DNA of 64,000 nucleotides from Polynucleobacter sp. MWH-UH25E (lineage in GTDB: Bacteria; Pseudomonadota; Gammaproteobacteria; Burkholderiales; Burkholderiaceae): the NCBI RefSeq assembly GCF_018687095.1, contig NZ_CP061286.1, positions 248,001 through 312,000 on the forward strand, in the 5' to 3' direction. The notes below the pieces were generated by a model. The model did not search any database and was not told the origin of the DNA. It was given only the letters and a program-made list of their open reading frames with translations. Shown piece after piece: positions 9,686 through 18,467 of the stretch. Numbering within the stretch: the first letter of the stretch is position 1; each line of letters begins with the position of its first letter. The position numbers and the translations under genes were made by a program.

Positions 9686-10650
9686 TGGGTGTCGATAATC
9701 TTGTAAATCAATTTAATTCTGCGGGAGAGTTGACGCACCTTTTAACTTTGGAGGGTTTGCCAAAAGAGCAGATCTTGCATATTTTGGATACAGCTCAGCA
9801 GTTTGTGAGCGTTACAGATCCTTCTCGCGAAGTAAAAAAGGTTCCCTTGCTAAGAGGAAAAAGTGTTTTCAATTTGTTTTTTGAGAACTCGACTCGCACA
9901 AGAACCACCTTTGAAATCGCCGCCAAACGTCTTTCTGCCGATGTTATTAATTTAGACATTTCTACTTCATCTACTGCAAAGGGTGAAAGTCTTTTAGATA
10001 CCATTGACAATCTTGTGGCAATGCAAGCGGATATCTTTGTTGTGCGCCATAGTGTTTCAAGAGCGCCAATTGAAATTGCCAATCATGTTCCTGCTCATGT
10101 CCATGTTGTGAATGCGGGTGATGGTAGTCATCAGCACCCCACGCAGGGCTTGCTTGACATGTATACGATGCGTCACTTCAAGCAGAATTTCAAAGGCTTA
10201 AAAGTAGCCATTGTTGGCGATATCGTGCACAGCCGCGTAGCTAAATCGAATATTCATGCGTTGACGACTTTGGGTTGTGAAGACATTCGGGCAATTGGTC
10301 CTGAGAGTTTGTTGCCGAGTGACCTTGACATGCTCGGCGTCAAAGTATTTCATAGCATGGAAGAGGGTCTTAAGGATGTTGATGTGGTGATGACCTTACG
10401 CATTCAGAAAGAGCGCATGGAAGCAGGTCAAGTCCCTGAAGGCGCTGCATTCTTTAAGCAATATGGCCTCACACCATCACGTTTAGCGCTTGCTAAATCT
10501 GATGCAATTGTGATGCACCCTGGCCCCATGAATCGCGGTGTGGAGATTGATTCGGCAGTTGCTGACGGGCCACAGTCAGTGATTTTGAACCAAGTGACGT
10601 TTGGTATTGCAGTTCGTATGGCTGTGATGTCGATTGTGGCGGGAAATTAG
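9685..10650 (+). CDS. pyrB: Aspartate carbamoyltransferase catalytic subunit
   Basis: Condenses carbamoyl phosphate and aspartate in de novo pyrimidine synthesis. At 321 residues it is full length. The carbamoyl-phosphate motif is FFENSTRTRTTFE near residue 65; GDGSHQHPTQGLLDMYT and VMHPGPMNRGVEI are also present. It is translationally coupled to pyrR by a TAATG overlap. The pyrC gene often found next to it is absent, and a glycosyltransferase starts 17 bp later. Confidence 0.97.
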   Translation: MGVDNLVNQFNSAGELTHLLTLEGLPKEQILHILDTAQQFVSVTDPSREVKKVPLLRGKSVFNLFFENSTRTRTTFEIAAKRLSADVINLDISTSSTAKGESLLDTIDNLVAMQADIFVVRHSVSRAPIEIANHVPAHVHVVNAGDGSHQHPTQGLLDMYTMRHFKQNFKGLKVAIVGDIVHSRVAKSNIHALTTLGCEDIRAIGPESLLPSDLDMLGVKVFHSMEEGLKDVDVVMTLRIQKERMEAGQVPEGAAFFKQYGLTPSRLALAKSDAIVMHPGPMNRGVEIDSAVADGPQSVILNQVTFGIAVRMAVMSIVAGN

Positions 10651-10667
10651 TCTAATAACTATTTAGC

Positions 10668-12020
10668 GTGAATCATTCTGTTCAAGATATTCAATTGAAG
10701 GATTTCTCAAATCAGAGATGGTTGATTCTGTCCCATGGTTTTAATATGGATGGCCGTGCATCAAGCCAGACAATTACAGATAAGATGCCTTACCTGCTTG
10801 AAGCAGGTATTCAGCCAACCGTATTTAGTGCCATTACTGGTATCAAAGATGAGCGCTTTCCACATAAGCAGTATTTAGCCTGGGGCCCTGCCGCTTTTCG
10901 CTTTGATTTTCGTCATTGGATTGCCAACCAGTATGGGCGTGGATTTATCTATAAGTTGCTGACGAGAACAGTTTCTATTCTATTAGCTCCATTGATTGGC
11001 CTAGAAAAATTAATTTTGGGCTATTCAAGTCAGTGGTCATGGGCGATGCCTGCATTTATTCATGGATGGAGGCTTATAAGCGCCGGAAAGATTGATTTAG
11101 TTTATTCAACTGGCGGGGCATGGTCTGCGCATTTGGCAGGGTTATGGTTAAAAAAAATCACTGGCGTGAAATGGATCGCTGAAATCCATGATCCTTTAGT
11201 TATTCGTAGCAACCCAGCTGATGATGGCTTTGGCATACTGCGAAATCGGGATGCGCGATTTCGTCATTCGCTAGAAAAAAGTATTTGTCAGTTTGCGGAT
11301 GATGTCTGGTGGTTTACGAATGGCGCATTACATTATGCGAAAGTCAGAAATCCCAATCTCAATACCCCAGGTAACGCGCGTGGGTTTATCGTCTTGCCAG
11401 GTGCCGAACCACCAGGGGGCCTCAAGATCAATAAAGAACATCGCTATGGGGATAAGCTGCACTTATCTCATTCTGGATCATTGGCAAAAGACCGTTCGAT
11501 CTCAACCATTTTGCATGCACTGCACTCCTTGTTTCAAAAGTACCCAGAAGCTCGTCAGCAAATTCGCATCAATGTATATGGTGCTCCACTTGATTCGTTG
11601 ACAAAACAAGCGCTTGAGCAGTATCAGTATCACGATGTCCTAATTGATCATGGGAGGCTTGAAAAAGATCCCGTGACCGGAATTTCTGGTCGCGAAAGAG
11701 TTGTGCAGGAGCTCCAAAAGTCTGATGTACTAATTTTGCTCCATGGAAATGATGAATGGTGCGCTGAATACATCCCCTCAAAATTTTATGAATACCTTTG
11801 GGCGGGTCGTCCAATATGGGGAATAACACACCGCAATCCTCAGCTTGATCAAATGCTCTTAGATCGGGGTTCTTATTTAAGCCATCAATCAGACAAGATA
11901 GGAATTGATATGGCACTAGAGCGAATTTGGCTGGATTGGCAGCAAAACGCCTTATCTGCCCCCAAAGGAGATCCGATCGCCGTAAAACAAGCAGTCGCTA
12001 CAATCTTAAATACTATTTAA
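10668..12020 (+). CDS. Glycosyltransferase, GT-B fold (GT4-like)
   Basis: A 450-residue transferase, probably for LPS or another surface glycan. The N-terminal half reads WLILSHGFNMDGRASSQTI and later DLVYSTGGAWSAHLAGLWL. The C-terminal half has the nucleotide-sugar-binding pattern LHLSHSGSL followed by PSKFYEYLWAGRPIWG, which resembles the GT4 ExxxE region. The start is GTG. It is the first gene of a ten-gene glycan run on the plus strand. Donor and acceptor cannot be told from sequence. Confidence 0.8.
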   Translation: MNHSVQDIQLKDFSNQRWLILSHGFNMDGRASSQTITDKMPYLLEAGIQPTVFSAITGIKDERFPHKQYLAWGPAAFRFDFRHWIANQYGRGFIYKLLTRTVSILLAPLIGLEKLILGYSSQWSWAMPAFIHGWRLISAGKIDLVYSTGGAWSAHLAGLWLKKITGVKWIAEIHDPLVIRSNPADDGFGILRNRDARFRHSLEKSICQFADDVWWFTNGALHYAKVRNPNLNTPGNARGFIVLPGAEPPGGLKINKEHRYGDKLHLSHSGSLAKDRSISTILHALHSLFQKYPEARQQIRINVYGAPLDSLTKQALEQYQYHDVLIDHGRLEKDPVTGISGRERVVQELQKSDVLILLHGNDEWCAEYIPSKFYEYLWAGRPIWGITHRNPQLDQMLLDRGSYLSHQSDKIGIDMALERIWLDWQQNALSAPKGDPIAVKQAVATILNTI

Positions 12021-12055
12021 CAGCAATATTTCCAACATTACTTCTAAAAATATCT

Positions 12056-12976
12056 ATGCTTAATTTTGTACTCTATTGCTGTACTTTTCGCAAAGATTTA
12101 TTGAGGACTGTCAAGCTTGCGCAGAGCATACAAAAGCACAATAAGAGCCATATTCCCTTTTATATCTCCGTGCCAGCCGATGATGTTGAATTATTTAAGC
12201 AATATCTAAAAGACTATGAGGTTATTGTTTTCGACGAGAAAGACATATTTCAGGCGAATCCAAAATTAGATATTCAAAAGCTATATGAAATTCGTGGTGG
12301 CTTGAGACAGCAAGTCATTAAATCGGAGTTTTGGAGACTAGGGATTTCTGAAAATTACCTGGTGCTCGATTCTGACTGCATCTTCATTCGAGATTTTGAT
12401 GAAAGTGACTTTATTGTTTCTGGTGATATCCCGTACTCAGTTATTCATGAAGGACGTGATGTTCTGCAGGCGACAGAGCGATTTGGCCCTAAGAAAATTC
12501 GTCAGCATTTCTTAGCCGATCGAGAGCCCATCAAGGCTGCTTTAGGGCGTAAAGGTGTGACATATGATTTTGGTTATGCCCCATTTTTGTGGAGCCGTAA
12601 AGTATGGGAGTCTTTAGATAAAAACTACTTGACTCCAAATGGTATAAATTTCTTAGATGCTGTATTGCTGTGTGGATCTGAATTTACTTGGTATGGCGAA
12701 TCACTCATTAACTTTAGGGCGATACCAATTTATCCCCGAGAGCAGTTGTTTATGCACTATCACTATGAGCATCAACTCTGGGCGCATCAGGTCCTGGGCT
12801 ATACAGAGCAATTACTAGCTCATGACTATCTTGGCGTGGTCTATCAATCTAATTGGGAGAGCTGGGGCGATTTTGGTCCCTCTAATAAAGGTATTGCATC
12901 CCGTGTATGGCGCACAATCAAGAGATCATTAAAAAAGCTCCAATTTAAGCTCTCTTTATTGCTAGGATTAATTTAA
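12056..12976 (+). CDS. DUF6492-like putative glycosyltransferase
   Basis: A 306-residue protein resembling the DUF6492 group of predicted glycosyltransferases. NFVLYCCTFRKDLLRTVKLA at the start and YLVLDSDCIFIRDF near residues 105-120 form a GT-A-like layout in which DSD could be the DxD metal/nucleotide motif. I use the ATG at 12056; a longer frame from 11927 would overlap the previous gene by 94 bases and adds unconserved residues. The basic C-terminus (residues 285-300) may associate with the membrane. The family name is from memory and function is inferred. Confidence 0.65.
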   Translation: MLNFVLYCCTFRKDLLRTVKLAQSIQKHNKSHIPFYISVPADDVELFKQYLKDYEVIVFDEKDIFQANPKLDIQKLYEIRGGLRQQVIKSEFWRLGISENYLVLDSDCIFIRDFDESDFIVSGDIPYSVIHEGRDVLQATERFGPKKIRQHFLADREPIKAALGRKGVTYDFGYAPFLWSRKVWESLDKNYLTPNGINFLDAVLLCGSEFTWYGESLINFRAIPIYPREQLFMHYHYEHQLWAHQVLGYTEQLLAHDYLGVVYQSNWESWGDFGPSNKGIASRVWRTIKRSLKKLQFKLSLLLGLI

Positions 12977-13011
12977 TCCATGCCAATTGAGTTCTGCAAC
13001 TCGCTCAACGC

Positions 13012-13824
13012 ATGTTAGATCTCACTTCAGTCACTTTGCTGTGTGTTGAAACTCGTGATCCAGCGCTAGCCCACTGGGCAATTGAGCGTTGCTTGCGGGG
13101 TGTACGCTTTGCAAAGGTGGTACTTCTAACAGACTTAGATAGAGTTTTAGAGAGGCGAGCCGGAATCGATTATGTTCAGGCTCCGAAGATAAAGACAACC
13201 CAAGATTATTCCGACTTACTACTCACGGGCATTGACCAGTATGTAGAGGGAAGTCACGTTTTGGTCATTCAATGGGATAGTTTCATTACAAATCCCCATC
13301 TATGGACAGATCATTTTCTGGACTATGACTACATTGGCCCCATTTGGCCTCATCATCCAGAGAATCCTGTTGGTAATGGTGGGTTCTCGCTTAGATCAAG
13401 AAAACTGTTGCAAGCCATCAAGCAACCTGGATTTATCAAGAGGCATCCAGAAGACTATTGCATCTGCGTAGATAACAAGCTATTTCTAGAAGAGCAATAC
13501 AACATACGATTTGCATCCCCAGAATTAGCAGATCAGTTTGCAGTAGAGCGTGCCCCCTGGCACGAAGCATTTGGATTCCATGGGTTCTTTAATTTCGCTT
13601 ACGTTTTAAGTGATTCTCAGCTGAGCGATTTTTTAAATTTATTATCTGATAGCGCGCTGAGCGGGGTGGATGCCTATGATCTATTTGGGGCTCTTATTAA
13701 TCAAAAGAGGCTGAAATTAGCTCTCGAGCTTGCTCACAGAATTCGATTTAGATGGAAGATGCGTAGACGGTTTTTAGCTTTAAGGCTACAAATTATGAAA
13801 ATTTGTTTGCTGAATAAAACATAA
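13012..13824 (+). CDS. DUF5672-like protein, putative glycosyltransferase
   Basis: A 270-residue protein resembling DUF5672. SVTLLCVETRDPALAHWAI opens it; VLVIQWDSFITNP, YDYIGPIWP and NGGFSLRSRKLL follow around residues 80-130. The QWDSF and GNGGFSLRS blocks match the family pattern, where WDSF may stand in for a DxD-type motif. It lies between the DUF6492-like gene and rfbB on the same strand, which supports a role in adding a sugar. No reaction is established for the family. Confidence 0.65.
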   Translation: MLDLTSVTLLCVETRDPALAHWAIERCLRGVRFAKVVLLTDLDRVLERRAGIDYVQAPKIKTTQDYSDLLLTGIDQYVEGSHVLVIQWDSFITNPHLWTDHFLDYDYIGPIWPHHPENPVGNGGFSLRSRKLLQAIKQPGFIKRHPEDYCICVDNKLFLEEQYNIRFASPELADQFAVERAPWHEAFGFHGFFNFAYVLSDSQLSDFLNLLSDSALSGVDAYDLFGALINQKRLKLALELAHRIRFRWKMRRRFLALRLQIMKICLLNKT

Positions 13825-13857
13825 TAAAATCAACAACCAAAACAATTTTTTGTTCAT

Positions 13858-14916
13858 ATGATTCTAATAACTGGTGGTGCGGGCTTTATCGGCGGTAACT
13901 TTGTTCTGGATTGGTTAAAGGTTCCTGGCAATGAGGGAATCATCAATCTAGACAAGTTGACCTATGCTGGGAACTTGGCTACCTTGGGATCACTCCGAGA
14001 CGATCCACGTCATATCTTTGTCCATGGTGATATTGGTGACAAAGAGCTGGTAAGCAATTTGCTAAAACAATATCAGCCGCGCGCCATTATTAACTTTGCT
14101 GCTGAAAGCCATGTTGATCGTTCCATTCATGGTCCTGGAGAATTTATTCAAACCAACATTGTGGGCACTTTCAATCTCTTAGAATGCGCTCGTGAGTATT
14201 GGGATGGTTTAAAAGGGTCTGAAAAAAGTCAATTTCGATTTCATCATGTATCTACCGATGAAGTCTATGGATCGCTCTCGGCAACCGACCCTGCGTTTTC
14301 CGAAACCAATCCATATGAGCCAAATAGCCCATACTCCGCATCTAAGGCGGCCTCTGATCACTTAGTGCGCGCTTGGTTCCATACCTATGGGCTACCTGTG
14401 GTCACAACGAATTGCTCTAATAACTACGGTCCTTACCACTTCCCCGAGAAGTTAATTCCGTTGGTGATATTAAATGCCATCAATGGCAAACCGTTGCCAA
14501 TCTATGGTGATGGTCAGCAGATTCGAGATTGGTTATACGTAGGTGATCACTGCACTGCAATTCGTGAAGTTCTGGCCAAGGGGGTATTAGGTGAAACTTA
14601 CAACATCGGTGGTTGGAATGAAAAAGCCAATCTTGAGGTAGTCAAAACCATTTGCAAGATATTAGATGAGCTCAAGCCTCGTAATGATGGGAAGTCTTAC
14701 GCTGAGCAAATTACTTTTGTTAAAGATCGCCCGGGACATGATCGTCGTTACGCGATTGATGCTAGCAAAATTGAGCGTGAATTAGGTTGGCGTCCTGCCG
14801 AAACATTTGATAGTGGTATCCGTAAGACAGTGCAGTGGTATTTGGATAATCCAAAGTGGATTGAGGGCGTTGTTAGCGGTTCTTACCGCGACTGGTTGCA
14901 AAAGCAATATAACTAA
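13858..14916 (+). CDS. rfbB: dTDP-glucose 4,6-dehydratase
   Basis: Second step of dTDP-L-rhamnose synthesis: NAD-dependent conversion of dTDP-glucose to dTDP-4-keto-6-deoxyglucose. An extended SDR of 352 residues with GGAGFIGGNF near the N-terminus, HVSTDEVYGSL (the catalytic DE pair), YSASKAASDH (YxxxK) and NCSNNYGPYHFPEKLIPL. It is the first of four consecutive rhamnose genes, ten bases from the rfbD frame. Confidence 0.97.
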   Translation: MILITGGAGFIGGNFVLDWLKVPGNEGIINLDKLTYAGNLATLGSLRDDPRHIFVHGDIGDKELVSNLLKQYQPRAIINFAAESHVDRSIHGPGEFIQTNIVGTFNLLECAREYWDGLKGSEKSQFRFHHVSTDEVYGSLSATDPAFSETNPYEPNSPYSASKAASDHLVRAWFHTYGLPVVTTNCSNNYGPYHFPEKLIPLVILNAINGKPLPIYGDGQQIRDWLYVGDHCTAIREVLAKGVLGETYNIGGWNEKANLEVVKTICKILDELKPRNDGKSYAEQITFVKDRPGHDRRYAIDASKIERELGWRPAETFDSGIRKTVQWYLDNPKWIEGVVSGSYRDWLQKQYN

Positions 14917-14932
14917 TTCGCACTAATTGAAC

Positions 14933-15886
14933 GTGAGAATAATTGTCTTCGGCAAAGATGGTCAGTTAGGCAAGGCATTCGGGGATCTTTTTAAATCCTC
15001 GAATGCTAGCCAGTCTATAGATATTCATTATGTTGGTCGTAATGAATGTGATCTCTCAAATGAAGAAGCTGTCAAAAACGTTTTGGCTAAGATTGCTCCT
15101 GATTTAATCATTAATGCCGCAGCCTATACAGCAGTTGATAAGGCCGAGACAGAAGTAGAGATAGCATTTGCAATCAATGCAAATGCTCCAGAACTAATGG
15201 CTACTTATGCAAGTAAGCATGATGCTACTTTGCTACACTTTTCTACGGACTATGTTTTTGATGGCACCCAAGACCGTCCTTATCTAGAGTCTGATGTGCG
15301 AAGTCCTCTTGGTATTTATGGAAAAAGTAAGGCTGCAGGAGAAGAGTTAATCGAGAATGTTTTCTCTGACAGTGCGAGCGGTCGCTTCGCAATATTACGA
15401 ACAAGCTGGGTATACGGTGAAGGTCAAAATTTCATTCGCACGATATTGCGTTTGGCCAAAGAGCGCGACCAACTCAGGGTGATTCATGATCAATATGGCG
15501 TCCCCACCAGTGCTGCATGGCTTGCCCAGGTTGGCTTAGATTTAGTCTTAGATCAACATTTTCAATTACGTTCATTCCCATCCGGTATTTACCATGCAGT
15601 CCCTAATGGTGAAACAACATGGCATGGACTGGCGCGCTTGGTTATTCAGACGGCGTCCGAGCAGGGTATTCAGCTAAAGATCGGTCCTCAGTCAATAGAG
15701 CCTATTTTGGCTTCAGAATATCCTTTGCCTGCGCCAAGACCTCAAAATTCCCGTTTAAATAATGCAAAGCTCCCTGATTTTCTAGATCGCCAGGGTGATG
15801 TGACAAAATTGCAGCATTGGAATATGCCATGGGATGAGAGTGTGAAGCAATATGTTGTTAGCTTAGCTCGCAGTGGCTTGATTTAA
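14933..15886 (+). CDS. rfbD: dTDP-4-dehydrorhamnose reductase
   Basis: Final, NADPH-dependent reduction in dTDP-L-rhamnose synthesis. IIVFGKDGQLGKAF at the N-terminus, INAAAYTAVDKAE, HFSTDYVFDGT, and YGKSKAAGE with its YxxxK. I place the start at GTG 14933, giving MRIIVFGKDG as in relatives; a TTG two codons earlier at 14927 is possible. No clear Shine-Dalgarno sequence precedes either. It sits between rfbB and rfbA. Confidence 0.96.
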   Translation: MRIIVFGKDGQLGKAFGDLFKSSNASQSIDIHYVGRNECDLSNEEAVKNVLAKIAPDLIINAAAYTAVDKAETEVEIAFAINANAPELMATYASKHDATLLHFSTDYVFDGTQDRPYLESDVRSPLGIYGKSKAAGEELIENVFSDSASGRFAILRTSWVYGEGQNFIRTILRLAKERDQLRVIHDQYGVPTSAAWLAQVGLDLVLDQHFQLRSFPSGIYHAVPNGETTWHGLARLVIQTASEQGIQLKIGPQSIEPILASEYPLPAPRPQNSRLNNAKLPDFLDRQGDVTKLQHWNMPWDESVKQYVVSLARSGLI

Positions 15887-15901
15887 CAAAATAGGGTATC
15901 G

Positions 15902-16834
15902 ATGGAAATGACAGTAAATCGTAAGGGAATTATTTTGGCGGGTGGCTCAGGAACCCGTCTTTATCCCGTTACCCAAGCAGTTTCTAAGCAGCTCATGCCT
16001 GTCTACGACAAGCCAATGGTCTACTACCCGTTAACCACGCTTATGCTTGCGGGTATTCGTGACATCTTATTGATCTCTACGCCGCATGACACGCCACGAT
16101 TCACAGAGTTGCTCGGTGATGGTTCTCAATGGGGTCTCAATATTCAATATTGTGTTCAACCCTCTCCGGATGGTTTGGCGCAGGCTTTCATCTTGGGTAA
16201 GAACTTTGTCGGAAATGACCCTAGCGCTCTGGTTCTGGGAGATAACATCTTTTATGGGCATGAGCTCGTAGGCAATTTAGAGAGTGCTGACCAACGGCAG
16301 CATGGGGCAACTGTCTTTGCCTATCATGTTACCGACCCAGAGCGTTACGGTGTAGTGGAATTTGATAAATCCTACAAAGCGGTTTCTATTGAAGAGAAAC
16401 CTGTGAATCCCAAGAGTAATTACGCAGTCACTGGTCTCTATTTCTATGACAATCAAGTATGTGATATCGCTAGCTCAATTAAGCCAAGTGCACGTGGTGA
16501 GCTAGAGATCACGGATGTTAATCGCATTTACCTTGAGAAAAATCAACTCAGTGTTGAGATTATGGGACGTGGTTTTGCTTGGTTAGATACCGGAACACAT
16601 GATTCTTTACATGATGCCGCTGGTTTTATTGCTACTCTACAAAAAAGACAGGGCCTGATGGTGGCTTGTCCCGAAGAGATTGCATTCCGTCAAGGTTGGA
16701 TCAATGCAGAGGCTGTGCAAAAAGTGGCTACCCAGCTGAGTAAAAATAGCTATGGACAATATCTAACCAAGATTTTGGCTGAAATGAAGAGCGGCTCAGC
16801 CCCTATTGCTTTATCGCAAAAGAAAGCTGGCTGA
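15902..16834 (+). CDS. rfbA: Glucose-1-phosphate thymidylyltransferase
   Basis: First step of dTDP-rhamnose synthesis: dTTP plus glucose-1-phosphate to dTDP-glucose. At 310 residues it has KGIILAGGSGTRLYPVT, the lysine-containing QLMPVYDKPMVYYPL, LVLGDNIFYGH and GRGFAWLDTGTHDSL. The stop overlaps the rfbC start by one base (TGATG), indicating translational coupling. Confidence 0.97.
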   Translation: MEMTVNRKGIILAGGSGTRLYPVTQAVSKQLMPVYDKPMVYYPLTTLMLAGIRDILLISTPHDTPRFTELLGDGSQWGLNIQYCVQPSPDGLAQAFILGKNFVGNDPSALVLGDNIFYGHELVGNLESADQRQHGATVFAYHVTDPERYGVVEFDKSYKAVSIEEKPVNPKSNYAVTGLYFYDNQVCDIASSIKPSARGELEITDVNRIYLEKNQLSVEIMGRGFAWLDTGTHDSLHDAAGFIATLQKRQGLMVACPEEIAFRQGWINAEAVQKVATQLSKNSYGQYLTKILAEMKSGSAPIALSQKKAG

Positions 16835-17421
16835 TGTCTGGTTTGATGCCTCAATTAGTACCACATCCTAAGGTCGCAGTCACTGCAACTGCAATACCCG
16901 AAGTGTTAATTATTGAGCCAAAAGTTTTTGGTGACGAGCGTGGTTGGTTCACTGAGTCTTTTAATGCGCAAGACTTTCCTGATGCAACTGGCCTAAGCGT
17001 GAACTTTGTTCAAGATAATCACTCTTTTTCCCGGCAATCGACTCTGCGGGGAATGCATTATCAGTTGGAGCATACCCAAGGCAAGTTAGTGAGAGTTGTA
17101 TTGGGCTCAGTATTTGATGTGGCAGTAGATCTGCGTAAGGATTCTGCTACTTTTGGTAAGTGGGTTGGGGTAGAGCTTAGCGCTGAAAATCATAAACAAC
17201 TCTGGGTGCCAGCGGGTTTTGCTCATGGGTTTTTAGTACTCTCGCCAACCGCCGAGTTTTTATACAAAACGACGGATTACTATCACCCGCAAAGTGAGGT
17301 TTGCCTGGCATGGAATGATCCAACCATTGCTATTCAGTGGCCATTGGCATCAGGAGTGTCACCCAATCTCAATGCTAAAGATGCTGCAGGATTATCTTGG
17401 GAACAAGCCCCAAAGTTTTAA
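16834..17421 (+). CDS. rfbC: dTDP-4-dehydrorhamnose 3,5-epimerase
   Basis: Cupin-fold epimerase, third step of dTDP-rhamnose synthesis. At 195 residues it has FGDERGWFTESFN, NHSFSRQSTLRGMHYQ with the catalytic His, and WVPAGFAHGFLVLS. It is coupled upstream to rfbA and downstream to the heptosyltransferase gene by a TAATG overlap, so the rhamnose genes and waaC probably share a transcript. Confidence 0.97.
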   Translation: MSGLMPQLVPHPKVAVTATAIPEVLIIEPKVFGDERGWFTESFNAQDFPDATGLSVNFVQDNHSFSRQSTLRGMHYQLEHTQGKLVRVVLGSVFDVAVDLRKDSATFGKWVGVELSAENHKQLWVPAGFAHGFLVLSPTAEFLYKTTDYYHPQSEVCLAWNDPTIAIQWPLASGVSPNLNAKDAAGLSWEQAPKF

Positions 17422-18467
17422 TGAATCAATCTAGCGCTGCCCCAAAAATATTATTAGTAAAGTTATCCTCTTTAGGGGATGTGTTACATAACTTGCCAAT
17501 TGTTTGGGATATTCGGGCGCGTTTACCAAATGCGCAAATTGATTGGGTAGCTGAAGAAGCTTATGTCAATCTTTTGACCCCATTGCTTACTCGAGATGGT
17601 TTCCAGGGAATTAATCGAATCATCCCTTTTGGGTTGCGTCGCTGGAAAAAATCACTCTTTAGTATTCAAGCCTGGAAAGAGTTTTTTGCTTTCAGGAAGC
17701 AGTTACAGCAAGTTCGTTATGACGTCATTATTGAGACGCAGGGCTTATTAAAGTCAGCGCTTGTATGCGCTCTTGCGAATAAGACACCCAACGCAGTTGT
17801 AGCTGGCCTTGCCAATGCCAGCGAGTTCTCTGGTTATGAACCCATAGCCCGCGCGTTTTATAGTCAATGTGTTCAAGTACCATTTCGATGCCATGCGATT
17901 GACCGATCTCGGTATGTAACGAGCTCTGCTTTAGATTGGCTATTGATCGATCGATCTGAAAAAGTCCAGTTTTATCCGGCTGACTATCTTGATTCAATTG
18001 ACACTAAGCAGACAGGTGATTTTCAGAAACCCTATGTGCTTTTTTTCCATTCAACCGCCCGAGAGGCTAAGCGTTGGTGTAATGCAAATTGGATTCAGTT
18101 GGGCAAAAGCCTGACAGAGCTTGGTTATCAGGCAGTACTTCCTTGGGGCAATCTTGCAGAAAAGCAGATTAGTCGTGAGTTAGCCGCGCAAATTCCAGGA
18201 TCGATTGTTCCCAATGCATTTTCTATTGAACAGGCTTTCCCAGTGATTGCGAACTCAAGTCTTGTAGTTGGTGTTGATACTGGCTTAACACATCTAGCTG
18301 CAGTGTTAAATAAACCTACGGTTGAGATCTACTGCGATTCACCTCGCTGGAAGACAGAGGGATATTGGTCTGACAAGATCCGTAATATCGGTGATATACA
18401 AAAACCACCAACAGTGACAGAAGCTCTTGAAGCTTCTCTACATTTACTTAACGTAGCAAAGAATTAA
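17421..18467 (+). CDS. waaC: LPS heptosyltransferase I (WaaC-like)
   Basis: GT9 transferase that adds the first L-glycero-D-manno-heptose to Kdo2-lipid A. KILLVKLSSLGDVLHNLP at the N-terminus and VVGVDTGLTHLAAVLNKPTVEIYCDSPRWKT-type blocks near residue 285 fit WaaC. The start is ATG 17421, overlapping the rfbC stop; a GTG/ATG-type extension back to 17397 is less likely. Its last 20 bases overlap the end of the convergent tolC-like gene. Confidence 0.88.
   Translation: MNQSSAAPKILLVKLSSLGDVLHNLPIVWDIRARLPNAQIDWVAEEAYVNLLTPLLTRDGFQGINRIIPFGLRRWKKSLFSIQAWKEFFAFRKQLQQVRYDVIIETQGLLKSALVCALANKTPNAVVAGLANASEFSGYEPIARAFYSQCVQVPFRCHAIDRSRYVTSSALDWLLIDRSEKVQFYPADYLDSIDTKQTGDFQKPYVLFFHSTAREAKRWCNANWIQLGKSLTELGYQAVLPWGNLAEKQISRELAAQIPGSIVPNAFSIEQAFPVIANSSLVVGVDTGLTHLAAVLNKPTVEIYCDSPRWKTEGYWSDKIRNIGDIQKPPTVTEALEASLHLLNVAKN

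Noticed and set aside
11569..11916. 115-residue minus-strand frame
   Set aside because: It lies inside the first glycosyltransferase gene and has no supporting features.
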